From: Isoetes taiwanensis
Taxonomy: Eukaryota; Streptophyta; Lycopodiopsida; Isoetales; Isoetaceae
DNA: 64,000 nucleotides
Reading direction: 5' to 3'
NCBI GenBank assembly: GCA_021234155.1
Contig: JAJEKV010000111.1
Location: 252,001-316,000, forward strand
Shown: positions 45,270 through 55,904 of the stretch, piece after piece
How the letters are laid out: each line of letters opens with the position of its first letter
Position numbering within the stretch: the first letter of the stretch is position 1
Position numbers and translations under genes: made by a program
The notes under the pieces: model-generated
Seen by the model: the letters and a program-made list of their open reading frames with translations, nothing else
What the model was told of the DNA's origin: nothing
Databases searched by the model: none

Positions 45270-46499
45270 ATGCCTCTAAAAGCTTGAAAGAAATCACAAA
45301 GAGTAAAAGGAGGGAAGAGCATTTGACTCAAGCAAATCATTGGATTTTATTGAGACAAGTATTCAATAGGTTTCTAACCACTTTGGGGGAGGCGAGATGC
45401 TTTATGGTGGCCTCGGTTTTTTCTCAAAGAACGTGATATTTTGCAAGCTTCATTACAAGGTCGAAGACCAGTTACATTCAACTGGCCATCTAGGCAAACT
45501 CTCCCGCGGGCAAGTTGATAATCAAGAGGAACATGTAGAGATATTGGCTAGCTCGAGATGAAGATGAGAGAGTCATGTACAATCGCCCCCAGACGCAAAG
45601 ACAACAAGTTGCTCGAGTATCCGGTTGGGTCTCAGATTGAGAAAGGAATGCTCATAGCTGTCCCACCGAAATGATGAATCTTGGGAAGCCATTCGTAGGC
45701 TAAAATAATGGAGGTAACAAGAGAGGATGGAATTCCCACTCAATTAAAAGTGCACCGGATGAGAACAAATCTTTGCCGCCAAGGCGCTTAGGGAGTTATA
45801 CTTTGGAGATGGTAAAACAGGAGGGGGAAGAGAGCAAAGTCCAAAGCAAGCACCTGCCGCCATAGATCTAGCTGAAGTAAAGGTTCTTGCATATGACTTT
45901 GTTCCATTTTGGCGCTAATAAGTTACGTATGGTCACTCAAACTTTAATAAGGCTCGGCATGTGGATTAGACAAACAACCTAGAAAGGTGGAAAAAAAAAG
46001 ATGATGATGAAGACTCACTTGTAGACGGTGGAGGAAGAAGATCGCCTCGAGTACATCCAAGTCTTTGAGAGTGAAGCTGAGGATGAAGGCTCAAGTGATC
46101 GGGGATTAAATGAGTGGGAGGATGAGATGCATCCCGATCTTGTCGCAAAATGTAAGTTTGTCCGATGACTTCGAACATGTAAAGAACGTAAAGTGCAGGT
46201 GATGATTGTCCGTCAAAATGTCCCATATTTTTGACAATTTTGTTCATAATTTTGTACAATTTTCACAACCTTGAATATATCACTTCTTTGTCACTCTACT
46301 ACCCTTGCTATTTTTTTTATTGCCCCTTTTTTGCTACACTTTATAAAAGTAACTATTATTTGTTTTAGTTTAGGAGGATGAAAATTGCTATTTAAAATTT
46401 TTGCACGAAAGTTATGTTCAATCAACCCCTCAAAAATGGTACCTAAATTACATAAATTGTCACACCTGTCACAAAAAAATCTTAAAAATGGACTTTTTT
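45270..46499. other. 3' part of the TIR element
   Basis: Contains remnants that may continue the transposase (for example VASVFSQRT near 45410) with many stops, then AT-rich subterminal DNA. Confidence 0.4.
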
Positions 46500-46581
46500 A
46501 AGGGAATTTTAGGGAATCTTTCAAAGATTCCTTTTGAAGTGCGTTTCCAGCAAATAAGTGCGTTTCATTTTAAACTTTGTT
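46500..46581 (-). repeat. Right terminal inverted repeat
   Basis: In reverse complement it reads AACAAAGTTTAAAATGAAAC then GCACTTATTTGCTGG, AAACGCACTTC and AAGGAATCTTTGAAAG. Here the second AACGCACTT block is a direct repeat, whereas at the left end the equivalent is inverted. Confidence 0.85.
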
Positions 46582-46585
46582 CATC

Positions 46586-47199
46586 CAGCTATAATGCAGG
46601 AAGCCAAAATTTGTGGTGTTGTAAATGGTTTCTCAATGTAGTTCTTAGAGATCAAATTAGCCAGATTGTACTGCGAGATGTGGCAACTTGGTATGTACCC
46701 AGGAACCAGGCTGTACCCATGGTAACAAATGCCACTTGAAATGGAGTGTAAGGCATGCACTTTGAAAAGAATGCCTGCTGTTTGTAGAGGTGATATATTA
46801 TTAAGTACAATTTTCTTACTTTTGGAAACCATTTTGGCAAATGTGGTATAAAAGATATTTTTCATTCATTTATTGATGGTTAACCTGTCATTTCCTGGTC
46901 GAGGTCAGAGTAAATTCTGTATGCAGGTAGGTGGGTTCAATCATGGTATGGCTGCATGTGCAGCCCATAATTCTATTTTTGTCTCCTCTTTACTCAAATT
47001 GGAGAATTGACATCAATTATGGTCCGGTCAGGAACTGCACTGGAGAAGCTCCTTAAAGGTGCTCTGGTGAATACTTTTGCAGGCACGGGTGAGCAGGCAT
47101 TTGAATACATGCATTTCTAACTTGTTCTAAGTTTTAGAACTAGATAGACAAGTTGAACTAGCAACACAGATTTATGGCAAGAGATTCTTAGAGTTAAAT
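46586..47199. other. Flank of the TIR element
   Basis: No recognised gene. Confidence 0.4.
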
Positions 47200-47310
47200 G
47201 TTTATGCTGATGAACTTAAAGCAGATGGATTCATATAATGTTTATGCTGATGACTTAAAGCAGATGGATTCATATAATGTTTATGCTGATGAACTTGAAG
47301 CAGATGGATT
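47200..47310. repeat. 40-bp tandem repeat, nearly three units
   Basis: The unit contains GTTTATGCTGATGAACTTAA and GCAGATGGATTCATATAAT; units begin at 47200, 47240 and 47279. Confidence 0.85.
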
Positions 47311-48449
47311 TGAGGCATCCAATAAATGCAGTTGCACATAATACCTGAACTGCATGAACACAGTTATTTGGATAGGAAAGCCATATGTGACATTGACATT
47401 TGCATCTTACAGCTTCTCTATAGAATGCTTATGCAATGAGAACCATGCCTTTAAGAGCATCCAAAAAGAAGGTATCGAATTTGAAAATGCATGAGTTCCA
47501 TTAGATGTTCCACTCGCATCACATGATAAACCTACCTACAAGTCATATCTCTGCAACATGCCTCTATTAAATAAATGGGGCTCATGCAAATTTGGTTCTC
47601 ACAAATGAGTATCTTGTGATGCTCATGATGGTCAACGTTCTTGCAAAAATCTGATTCTTTATCAAAATAGATTTTAGCCTGCTGCAACTTGAGCAGGTTG
47701 TACATCAACATTCTCTGAAACACTTTAATTCTTTTGAAAGTGCTATAAATAAGATATAATCAAAGTCATGATGTTGAAATAAGTAAGCCCTACATAATAA
47801 AAAAAAATACATGATTTAATACAGTAAAATAATTATCATATTTGCCTGCTCCATAAATCCTACGACGATGTAGATGATTTTGATGAGTTCATTATTTTGC
47901 TGAAAAGAGCTCATCATTTTGTATGAACTGAAGCATGGAACTTCCTGCAATCATTACTGATTTTGCCCTACCATTTGTACCAGCTTGATCTGTTTCTCAT
48001 TCATACCATGTCCTTTGTCTATTTGCCAGATTTTATGAATTGCTCTAGGCACATATGTTTTTGGGATATTGGCCAAGCATCATCATCAGATCATTTCCTT
48101 GCCCATCATGAGACATCAGCATACCACCCTTTTGTGCTATGCATAAGGGCCTGATATGGTAGTTGATTTGTGTTCTTTGCTAGAACTCTGTTAATAAATG
48201 AAATGGTTCTGCATAATGTCTCTACTTCAAGAGGTGATAGACATGTTTCCACCATCATCATACAATATAGAGTATGAACTGTAACCCCCAATTCACCTGT
48301 CAAAAATCTTTTCTGTATTTTCTCTATGTCACTCAAACCTTGAAAAACGAACCTAGCCCCCAAACTGGACTTCCATAAAGAACGATTCTTTTAACTTATA
48401 TTCCAAAAAAGAGTTTCCTTAGTCTCCAATGTTTAAAATTGTTAATCTT
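47311..48449. other. Unassigned spacer
   Basis: No gene recognised; a minus-strand frame at 48106-48363 has no known motif. Confidence 0.35.
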
Positions 48450-48560
48450 CTTTTTTAAAATGGTAAGGCATTGGACTTCGTGCCTGGAATGCCGCAGTGC
48501 AGACGCATGCGGTGTTCCTCCCATACCCTTACGTAGGGGCGAGCTCGCCAGGCTGAGGTA
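48450..48560 (+). repeat. SINE-like short repeat, copy 2
   Basis: It shares GGAATGCCGCA and GTGCAGACGCATG with 31.37 kb. The head AATGGTAAGGCATTGGACTT looks like a tRNA 5' half (A-box region). Confidence 0.45.
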
Positions 48561-48965
48561 CTTTCGCACCTCGTGTAAAGACCTTTGGGCAAACCTTCTC
48601 CCATGCAATGGTCAAGGGGAGGAAAATTCTGTCATCGGAGGTTCATAAGAGTCATGTGCCGCAATCCCAAGCCCAAGATCAGACATGCTAACATCATAGG
48701 CCACCTGGCTTACATCATAGGATATTTTTGAATTTAAGATGCGCTTGAAATGGGCGTGTGTTCCTCCACCCAAAACAATTGTGAATAAATAGAATGATAG
48801 CACCCTTATATTGCAATATGCAATAATAGGACCCACACTTGATTTGATCTACGATCTTCCACAAAACCACCCTAAATTGTACGAACACTATTACGTCTAT
48901 AGACACAATAACATTTAGCGCTTTTAACTCCAACTATGTCTACCCATTCCACACATCCACGACTG

Positions 48966-48996
48966 ATGCCCGGCATCGCCGGGCACACGTTTCTAG
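48966..48996 (+). mobile_element. Helitron 3' terminus 1
   Basis: Hairpin GCCCGGCATCGCCGGGC (48968-48984) is followed after 8 bp by CTAG (48993-48996) and then T. This is the canonical Helitron 3' end: GC-rich hairpin, CTRR, insertion before T. The 5' TC end was not located. Confidence 0.7.
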
Positions 48997-49530
48997 TTAT
49001 TATTATTATGTTTTTTGACACAATGTGTTTTAAATTGTCACATAGTGCCAGGTGGAATTATGAGGTTAACTTATAATTTTCTTATTGGAGGAATACTACT
49101 ATTGTGGATGTTAGTATAAAAAGGCAAAAAGTGCCACGCCAATATTAAGTGTTGTCACACCTAGATTTAAACAAATGTGGAGCAATCATGAGTTATATAT
49201 TGCTAATATTTGGGATTCACAAATTTAGATTTAGGTTGTGGTACATGCGACAAAGTCAATAGCATACCATTTGATGCTTTGGATGTTGCAAATTTGTCTA
49301 GGATATGACCACATATATGTACTATAAAGGTTTTCTATCTTATCCTACTCCACTCGAGCATTCTATTTTGCCCTACATGCACGTTCTTATATCTACACAT
49401 TCCATTTAAGCACTCTCTTATATCTACACAATCTATTAGTATAACCATTTAATTCCACCTAAGCACTCCATTTATTTCATTCAATTTTTGCACCTCCATT
49501 CTGGATGCGCATATCCCATGCCATGACTAA
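48997..49530. other. Spacer or body of the second Helitron
   Basis: AT-rich with no Rep/helicase coding. If the second Helitron is short, its 5' TC end lies here. Confidence 0.35.
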
Positions 49531-49559
49531 TGCCCGGCATCGCCGGGCACACGTTTCTA

Positions 49560-49560
<1 letters not shown>
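49530..49560 (+). mobile_element. Helitron 3' terminus 2
   Basis: The same hairpin GCCCGGCATCGCCGGGC (49532-49548) and CACACGTTTCTAG (ending 49560), followed by T. The last 30 bp are the same as terminus 1 except one base, so both belong to one family. Confidence 0.7.
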
Positions 49561-49652
<92 letters not shown>

Positions 49653-49676
49653 TTGTTTTTTTTTTTTGGGGGGGGG
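49561..49676. repeat. (TTA)n microsatellite and G-run
   Basis: About 90 bp of TTA follow directly after the Helitron CTAG, then a T-run and G11 near 49667. TTATTATTATTATG also follows the first terminus. Confidence 0.9.
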
Positions 49677-49783
49677 AGCAAAGAACAAGTTCGAGCATGA
49701 AGTGCACAAATTTTGTACAAAACCACGTATTTGTTTTCATAATTTAATGATGAATATATCTATTGTCCTTAAAAGAAAAAAAA

Positions 49784-51252
49784 ATTAAGATAAGATAAGA
49801 TGATTTTTTACGTCCACGGGAACTCCACGGGTTATGGGATGGCACATGCAAGGGCAACGGCCCATTAAAACCTGGGGACTAGGCCCCATCACCAAACACA
49901 ATAACCCAATATTAAAAGACTACCAGGAAGAAGATAATGCTAATGCTAGTTCAGTAATTTTGTACTTCTAAAATTATCTAGACATAGCCAATCCAAGAAT
50001 TGGAAGGCCATTGGTCTAGAATAATTGCTGCGCCTCCCCTGTACACTGCCCATTTCGTTTTACCTCCTCCATACGGTTACACAATTGAAGAGGGAAGAGG
50101 TCCTCTGTCATCTGGAAACCGGGTCCCTCTCGAGATGGTTTTCCATCTTGAGAACATGTAAGCGGCTAAGAGTGTCTTGAAATTGAACCAAAAGATGGCG
50201 AGGACGATCAGGTCTTGCCGCTTCCACCCCAGTAGCGGAGACAACTCCACCGACCTTTACATGCATGACATCAGTGGAAAATACTGAGGCAGCATGCTCC
50301 TGGCTGCTAGCTTGACACTGCGACTCCTGATCCCCTTGGGATTGTGGAGATGTCTGTACTCCCACCTCAACATGTTCCCTTTCAATGTCTGCAGTCCCGC
50401 TTTAACACAAGGTTTCTACTGGGCTGTAATTCTATATCTAGTGTCTGTACTGAGGCATCACTTGTGCCTACATACTGGGCTTTAGGGTCTGGAACGAACG
50501 CATGTATTAACTGTAATAAGTGTGTCCATCTCTCAATAGACACGATCATAGATGTGGCCATCATTCCTCCCTCAGAATGAATGAGTCATACCTGGTCACG
50601 AAGTGTAGGCGGCAAACACCGAACTTGCAGGTCTAGAGCACTTTGGAGATCCTCCTGATCTTGGAAGGTAAATGTACCAGGCCTGCTTGTGCCGATATGA
50701 AGAGGCCGCTGGGGAACAAAAAGAGAAGATGGCAAATCCATTATTGCACTTGACCCTGGAGCTATATGCTAGACCGAGCACTTGTGGGACGAGGGACCTC
50801 CTGTGTGAACAATGATTCCTGAGTAGGAGGCTTTTTCTTTTCCCTGGCCATCTTTACACCAAATCTCTCCTTATTACTGGCCCTTTCTATCATGGTGAAG
50901 ATCCCTAAATGAAATCAAAGCAGGTATATACAAAAATTAAATCAAAGTGGACAGAATCTAGAGCAAACCAAATCACTTTATGAAGCCTTAATCTAAAGGA
51001 TCTGTAACGCAATATCCAATACTGCAAACCCTATCAAGACCGGCAGAAACATGACTGTTTTGACACAAAAAACGTAACCAAACACGGACATATCAAATAT
51101 CATCGAAAAGATCCCGGAGAGAGCTTTCCAACACAATAAGCCTCACCTGAAACAGAGTCCTGGATCAAAAGTTATGCTAGAAACTGTGTTGCCGGCGAAA
51201 AGTTGCGCTACATGGCGCCTAGGGTTCAGATGTAAGGAAGCAAATCATTAAG
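49784..51252 (-). mobile_element. LINE-B: half-LINE with ORF1-like region only, TSD ATTAAG
   Basis: ATTAAG flanks both ends (49784-49789 and 51247-51252). Read on the minus strand it has a 5' leader (GCCGGCAACACAGTTTC, TTGGAAAGCTCTCTCCGGGA), a start MIERASNKERF near 50900, ORF1-like frames (50785-50108) and a 3' UTR ending CCCGTGGACGTAAAAAATCA. A (CTTAT)n-type tail lies at 49790-49800. No endonuclease or reverse transcriptase is present in its 1457 bp. The empty site is preserved at 26.2 kb. Confidence 0.75.
50108..50900 (-). pseudogene. LINE-B ORF1-like frames
   Basis: Three minus-strand frames encode hydrophilic sequence (HLLQLIHAFVPDPKAQYVG; QDQEDLQSALDLQ; SQGDQESQCQASSQEHAA). Stops and shifts separate them. 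Assigned to ORF1 by position only; no RNA-binding motif was recognised. Confidence 0.4.
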
Positions 51253-51312
51253 AACAATATTATTATGGGCTAATTGTTGTTCATATAGTATTATGCATCA
51301 TCTTAAGCCACC

Positions 51313-51552
51313 ATATTTTATGATCGTATATCGACCCTTTTTCCACGAGCTGCAAGTCTTATATTTTAACAAATGGATCATGGCCACATAAGGTCTTAAA
51401 CCAAAATTGTTTTGCCACGACTAGGTTTAAAAACATGTCTCATGAGGTTGCTGTACAACAGAGAAAACTTATTTTCTTCTGGGAAAAAACCCTCGCCATA
51501 AAATAAAGACACCATTTTTTCATCAATCAAAAGCATTTGCTTCCTTTATTTC
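51313..51552. other. Spacer
   Basis: Right flank of repeat R3; no gene recognised. Confidence 0.35.
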
Positions 51553-51950
51553 TGCATATTCACACGGGGGGTTACTCCGGGCAACGAGAGCTGTCGGATA
51601 GGCATATTTGCCCTTTATTTCTAGATCTGGACCGTATATAACGATCCTCGTTTGTGGGGTATGCATGTACAAGTTTTTGTATACTGTATATTGAGATTTA
51701 CAAAATACTATAAGGTTTGAGAGAATGTACTTAATGGTGTTAATTTTGTACACGTATTGTAAACATATTTTTGAGGCTCTCGCTGCTCTATGTAACCCCC
51801 CGTGTGAATATGCACCCAAACCAAAGGGGGTTTAAGGGGGATTTTAATTTAAATGTGTTAAATGCAATGGTTTGTGTTCATAATGTTAATGGTAGTTGTG
51901 TGTTGATTGTTATATTAAAAAATATTTTGGACCCTTCAGGCCCTAACTAA
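51553..51950 (-). mobile_element. R2 MITE, copy 3, with complete inverted ends
   Basis: TGCATATTCACACGGGGGGT at 51553 and its complement ending GTGTGAATATGCA at 51813 delimit a 261-bp MITE; the arms continue through GGGCAACGAGAGC / GCTCTCGCTGC. Similarity to the other copies continues outside the right arm to about 51950, so the MITE end may be nested in, or part of, a larger repeat. No target duplication is evident. Confidence 0.75.
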
Positions 51951-52036
51951 AGCAAACATAGGAAAACTTTATGGGCCTAAATATTAATTATTAAAAAGCA
52001 TAATAATTGCAAACAACTATGAGTACATTTTGTAAT
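51951..52036. other. Short spacer
   Basis: No recognised feature. Confidence 0.35.
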
Positions 52037-52250
52037 CTCAATTCCTTGCATCACAATGGATCACCTTAACATCACGATGAATATGTCCATGTCGATGAAG
52101 GTACTCGAAAGCTTTTAAAGATGCTTTTAAAAATGTGGCAATAACCACCCAAAGGTTACAGTCTACAACAAACAAATGAACAATACGACTTTACAACATT
52201 GGGATGATTAATGAGGCTCATTGTTTGAGCCTGTCTTTGGATGTCATTCT
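52037..52250 (-). pseudogene. Ste20/FRAY (SPS1/BLUS1-like) protein kinase relic
   Basis: After an ATTTGCAG acceptor the minus strand reads NDIQRQAQTMSLINHPNVVK, then SYCSFV, VDCNLWVV and, after a loss of the intervening part, LKASLKAFEYLHRHGHIHRD then VK. HRDVK is the catalytic-loop motif of kinases; EAQTMSLIDHPN and CSFVVDxNLWVV are typical of plant FRAY-like Ste20 kinases. A frameshift lies after CSFV and the segment between beta 5 and helix E is deleted. Only this central slice of the domain is present. Confidence 0.75.
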
Positions 52251-52399
52251 GCAAATCAAGAAATGACTTACATAATTATTGGCCATCAATGCATCATACA
52301 TAAAAACTATATGCTGCACAGATTTTAGTGCCTAGTTTATAAATTAAGAAGAAAAAATCTTCCAACACCTATACGTTACCATGTATTTTAAAACAATTA

Positions 52400-52860
52400 C
52401 AAACGAAATGCAACGAACTTGTCATACATGGGCATCCTTCCCCTGTCCATGTTGGGCAAAGGCTGCTATCAGTGCATTCCATAGTACTAAGACTCGTTTT
52501 GGAAGCTTCCTAAATACTTCTTCTGCATCGCGCATGCTCTCTGCCTGCCTTGGCATACATGTCAACAATTGTACTTCCAAGAAAAACATCAATTCCATAT
52601 CCAGCTTCTAAAATATCCGCATGAACTTGTCTCCCTTTTTCAAGGGCTGCCATCTGAGTACAAGCACAAAGAATGGCAATAAATGTTATTTCATTTGCTT
52701 TCGCATTCATTACTTTAAAGAGATCAAATGCTTCACAGCAATATCCTGCCTGAACATATCCTAAAATCATCGCATTCCAAGTTGCACAATTACATATATA
52801 GATTCTATTAAAAACCTCATGTGCTGCTCCTAAGCATCCGCATATATAATATGGGTTCCA
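52400..52860 (-). pseudogene. PLS-class PPR protein fragment
   Basis: The minus strand reads TWNAMILGYVQAGYCCEAFD then FKVM, NEITFIAILCACTQMAALEK, GRQVHADILEAG, VFLGSTIVDMYAKAG and, after a frameshift, DAEEVFRKLPKR and LWNALIAAFAQHGQG. These are consecutive P, L and S motifs of organellar RNA-editing PPR proteins. Both ends are missing. Confidence 0.85.
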
Positions 52861-52867
52861 GACTTAC

Positions 52868-53585
52868 ATCAAAGGTTTGGGTGGGGTTGCTATCCCCTGG
52901 AAGGTCAAATTGATTTCTTGATTTTGACGCCTGATTATATGGGGGGTTCATAACCTGAAAAAGAAAAATTGTACCGTTGATCGTTTAAAAGAATAATAAT
53001 AAAACAAGCGAGCTTCTATAGATTGGATGTGGTATACAAACCATTGTTGGCATTGTTGGCTGCTGCAGGATCACATATGATACTCCATAGTTTGGAGGAG
53101 CCACAGCCATGTAACCAAAAGACTGCGGAGGAATTACAAACAAATCCTACACATCACAGGCATGTGAATCTTAGTTTAAATAAGTAATTTATATTCTTAC
53201 ACAGATACACAATGTCTCAAATTGCAGGCCTCAGCTCTGAACACACCTCCGGGAGTTATTTCCTAGAACCATTTGGGATAGATGTTGGGATACTCTTCTG
53301 CAACTCTGGTAAAGTTGGTTGTACTGTTTGTGTTTGAGGAATACTGGGCGGATTCCATTGTTGATGAGAAAGAATGTTCCACTGCAACATAATGCAGGAA
53401 AGATTTAGATTCACTGCATCACAGTAATCGCATACACATCATGTAAGAGAATATTTGAACCTTATCTGCTGCAGTTTGTTGATTGGGTTGTTGAACACCT
53501 AGGGCTGCAAAATTATTATCTGCAACTCGTTTGGAGTCAGCAGCCAGAGTACCGTTCCACTGGTTCGTGGTGTAGCCATGGCAAC
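52868..53585 (-). pseudogene. Gln/Asn-rich exon series, trafficking-adaptor-like, unidentified
   Basis: Four exon-like blocks with splice-like borders: 53585-53461 (NFAALGVQQPNQQTAADK), 53381-about 53272 (WNILSHQQWNPPSIPQTQTV), 53146-53042 (SFGYMAVAPPNYGVSYDP), 52954-52868 (VMNPPYNQASKSRNQFDLPG). The first junction is in phase; the last is not, so the series may be decayed. Low-complexity Pro/Gln/Asn tails like this are common in epsin, AP180 and ARF-GAP proteins, but the family is not established. Confidence 0.4.
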
Positions 53586-53649
53586 TGTAGAATTATTGGA
53601 TGAAGTGAAAAAGTCTAACCTCCTTGAGTCTGGCCTCCTTGAGTCTTGG

Positions 53650-53766
53650 TTTGGGTTTGCTTATCCAAAGGGCATCCATCAGTGCACATGCTGAAATCAG
53701 AGCTCCACTGCTTGCTGCATCCAGTTCAAACCCCCTATTTTCCATCTCTTTGAGTATGTCAGCCGC
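53650..53766 (-). pseudogene. PPR-like fragment 2
   Basis: The minus strand reads HAADILKEMENRGFELDAAS then SGALISACALMDALW, the helix-turn-helix spacing of a PPR motif. Too short to place in a subclass. Confidence 0.5.
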
Positions 53767-53984
53767 ATGTGTGTACCAGCTCCCTCGAAGATAACGACAC
53801 CCCTAACCCGTTTCTACCCTGGCCCAATATCAGAAAATCTCCTACCGGATCTAAATCCGAGCAAACAAACAAAACAAACCTACCGGATCGCACCTCTTGT
53901 GCAGAAACAAACTACAAGCAAATCCGAAACCCTAATATTAACCACAAACCTATTCGAAATCCACAAACCTAATATTAACCTAAT

Positions 53985-54190
53985 ATTTGACAAACCTAAT
54001 ATTAACAATAAAAGCCCCACAACCACACGATTTTTCCTCTTCTTTAAAATCAATGGCTAACAAATGAGTGCACTCTAGAAATACTGTTTAGTACGTCCAC
54101 GTGAATACGCCCGTGAAATCATATGTAAACCATGCCAAAAAGCGTATAAAATCACAAAAAAAAACCCCTGTTATAATGCTACATATTCAT
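53985..54190 (-). repeat. Dispersed repeat R1, copy 3
   Basis: It carries the same landmarks as copy 2, from CCCACAACCACACGATTTTT to CCTGTTATAATGCTACATAT. Repeated AACCTAATATTAAC blocks precede it in both minus copies. Confidence 0.8.
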
Positions 54191-54567
54191 GCTCCACACT
54201 TAGATTAAGAAGATACATGTCTTATTTGTAGCAGCCGGGAAGCCCTCTTCAAGGGATATCACAAATCCATTGTGGCAGTTGCAAACAATGTCATAAAGAT
54301 ATACGACAGCCATATTTTGATCCTATTGTGGAAAAGGGCCTTAAGCCACCATATGATAGTCCTTGTATTGGATATACCATCTAGTCTCTGTGAACGATTC
54401 ATCATTTCAATTTATTCATCAAGATCATCGTATATTTATTCAACATAAATAATCTTATTATTGCATTGAAACAACAATATACATATAAGATGCATTGAAG
54501 TAAACTCAAAGACACTGAGCAAATGAAATCAAATAACAAATATCACAACTAAAGATCATCAAGACCA
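54191..54567. other. Unassigned spacer
   Basis: No recognised feature. Confidence 0.4.
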
Positions 54568-55123
54568 TCATCCCATGGGATATATACTCGTATCAAGTTC
54601 TTGGTCTATATCTAGAGAACCAGCAAGAGCTGGCCCTTCTTCAATGTGGGTAGAAAGCAAAGGGAGCAAAGGATTGTCCTGAGGAGGCAAGATAACATGG
54701 CTTGCTGGTCGAGTTTTGAAAAAGTTGCCTACAAACGAACATACTCTTCTACCCCATCCAAATTTAGTGCGCATAGGAGGTTCTACTACTCGTCTTTTGT
54801 ACAAGTTGCCTATAAACTTGAACAATGTTTTTACCACAAACTCCATTACCCACAAACAAAGTGCTCCACAGTGGCCATACATGATATCATGTTGTTATGA
54901 ATGATAGTAGAATAAAATCGATGGAGATTACCAGCAAAAAAGCATTCCAAGCTTGGTAGATGCTGGTGACATCCTTGATTATGTTAGATATGATTTTCCT
55001 ATTTAGGATATAATCATTCAGGCACTGTTTGGGCGCATCAAAAATGGCAAGGTTTTTTTCTAGAATAAGGTATCGTGAATTTATAACTTCAAAAGCCCAA
55101 GAAATCTTAGCCGATGTACCCAT
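54568..55123 (-). CDS. Two adjacent unrecognised ORFs or exons
   Basis: Frames 55123-54887 (AKISWAFEVINSRYLILEKN) and 54882-54568 (VVKTLFKFIGNLYKRRVVEP ... FVGNFFKTRPASHVILPPQD) lie head to tail. The second has an internal near-repeat (FIGNLYKRR / FVGNFFKTR). Composition is protein-like; no family recognised. May be exons of one decayed gene. Confidence 0.3.
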
Positions 55124-55904
55124 CTAAGTTAAACTGAGTCAGTCGAATCATATGAGGCACATCTTAGTAAATATTATCATTGGTAGAAAATCACGTTGCA
55201 ACCACCATTAAAAATTCTCGTGAAAATATTTAGAATTTTCAGATTCGAGAATTATTTAATATATACCCCATATTCTGGGTAAGATCCCTATATACTACTC
55301 AAATATATCAACCTATATAGTGATGATATTGTTATGGCAGTAAATAACAAGTTCCTCCACCTACTAGAAAACAAAAAAACAAGGTTAATTCATATATTAG
55401 ATATCTTCTGAAGAGTATAGGGTGAAATCCCGCTAATGGGGTGCAAAAGCATGTTTTCGGATGCACGTTGCCAAGACCCCGCTTCTTGCTGGGCAGCAGA
55501 TGCTAAAATAGCATTGCATCCTTCAAAAATGCCAACTGTCCATCAAGGGTTCGTATGGCTAGAGGCAAAAGACCATTGGTAGTTTAGATAGAGTGGTTGC
55601 TATGAAATAGATTGGCTAGACACCCCTACTGCCTGCTAATTTTTCCCTCCATCCCCTCAAATCTCGTACCAAATCCATTGAATTCCTCCATTCCAGTGAG
55701 AATAATTTCTGTGGCATCTGAGTGACCGCGCAAAATGGCGGATGCCTAGCTAGGGGTGGAAGACTCAATGATTTCTAAAAAATTGCAAAGTTCTGGGTAA
55801 CCTCAACGACATTGGCAAGAATGATGAAACAATAGCTACTATTCTGCATTAGATGACATTTCCAGGGAGGCCAGAATATATACTGGACGGCATCGCATGT
55901 TCCC
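55124..55904. other. Unassigned spacer
   Basis: No recognised gene. Confidence 0.4.

Larger units (their letters stand above)
37735..46585. mobile_element. 8.84-kb TIR transposon carrying a DNA methyltransferase gene
   Basis: Terminal inverted repeats begin AACAA(G/A)GTTTAAAATG and continue AAACGCACTTATTT, then an AAGTGCGTTT- or AACGCACTTC-type block and a AGATTCC/AGGAATC block. The left end starts at 37739; the right end stops at 46581. CATC flanks both sides (37735-37738, 46582-46585), a 4-bp target duplication. Inside are a minus-strand methyltransferase gene (38.2-42.7 kb), a plus-strand DUF7869-type transposase relic (43.8-45.3 kb) and a palindrome array. Four-bp duplications are unlike CACTA, hAT or KDZ elements. 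Superfamily not recognised. Confidence 0.85.
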
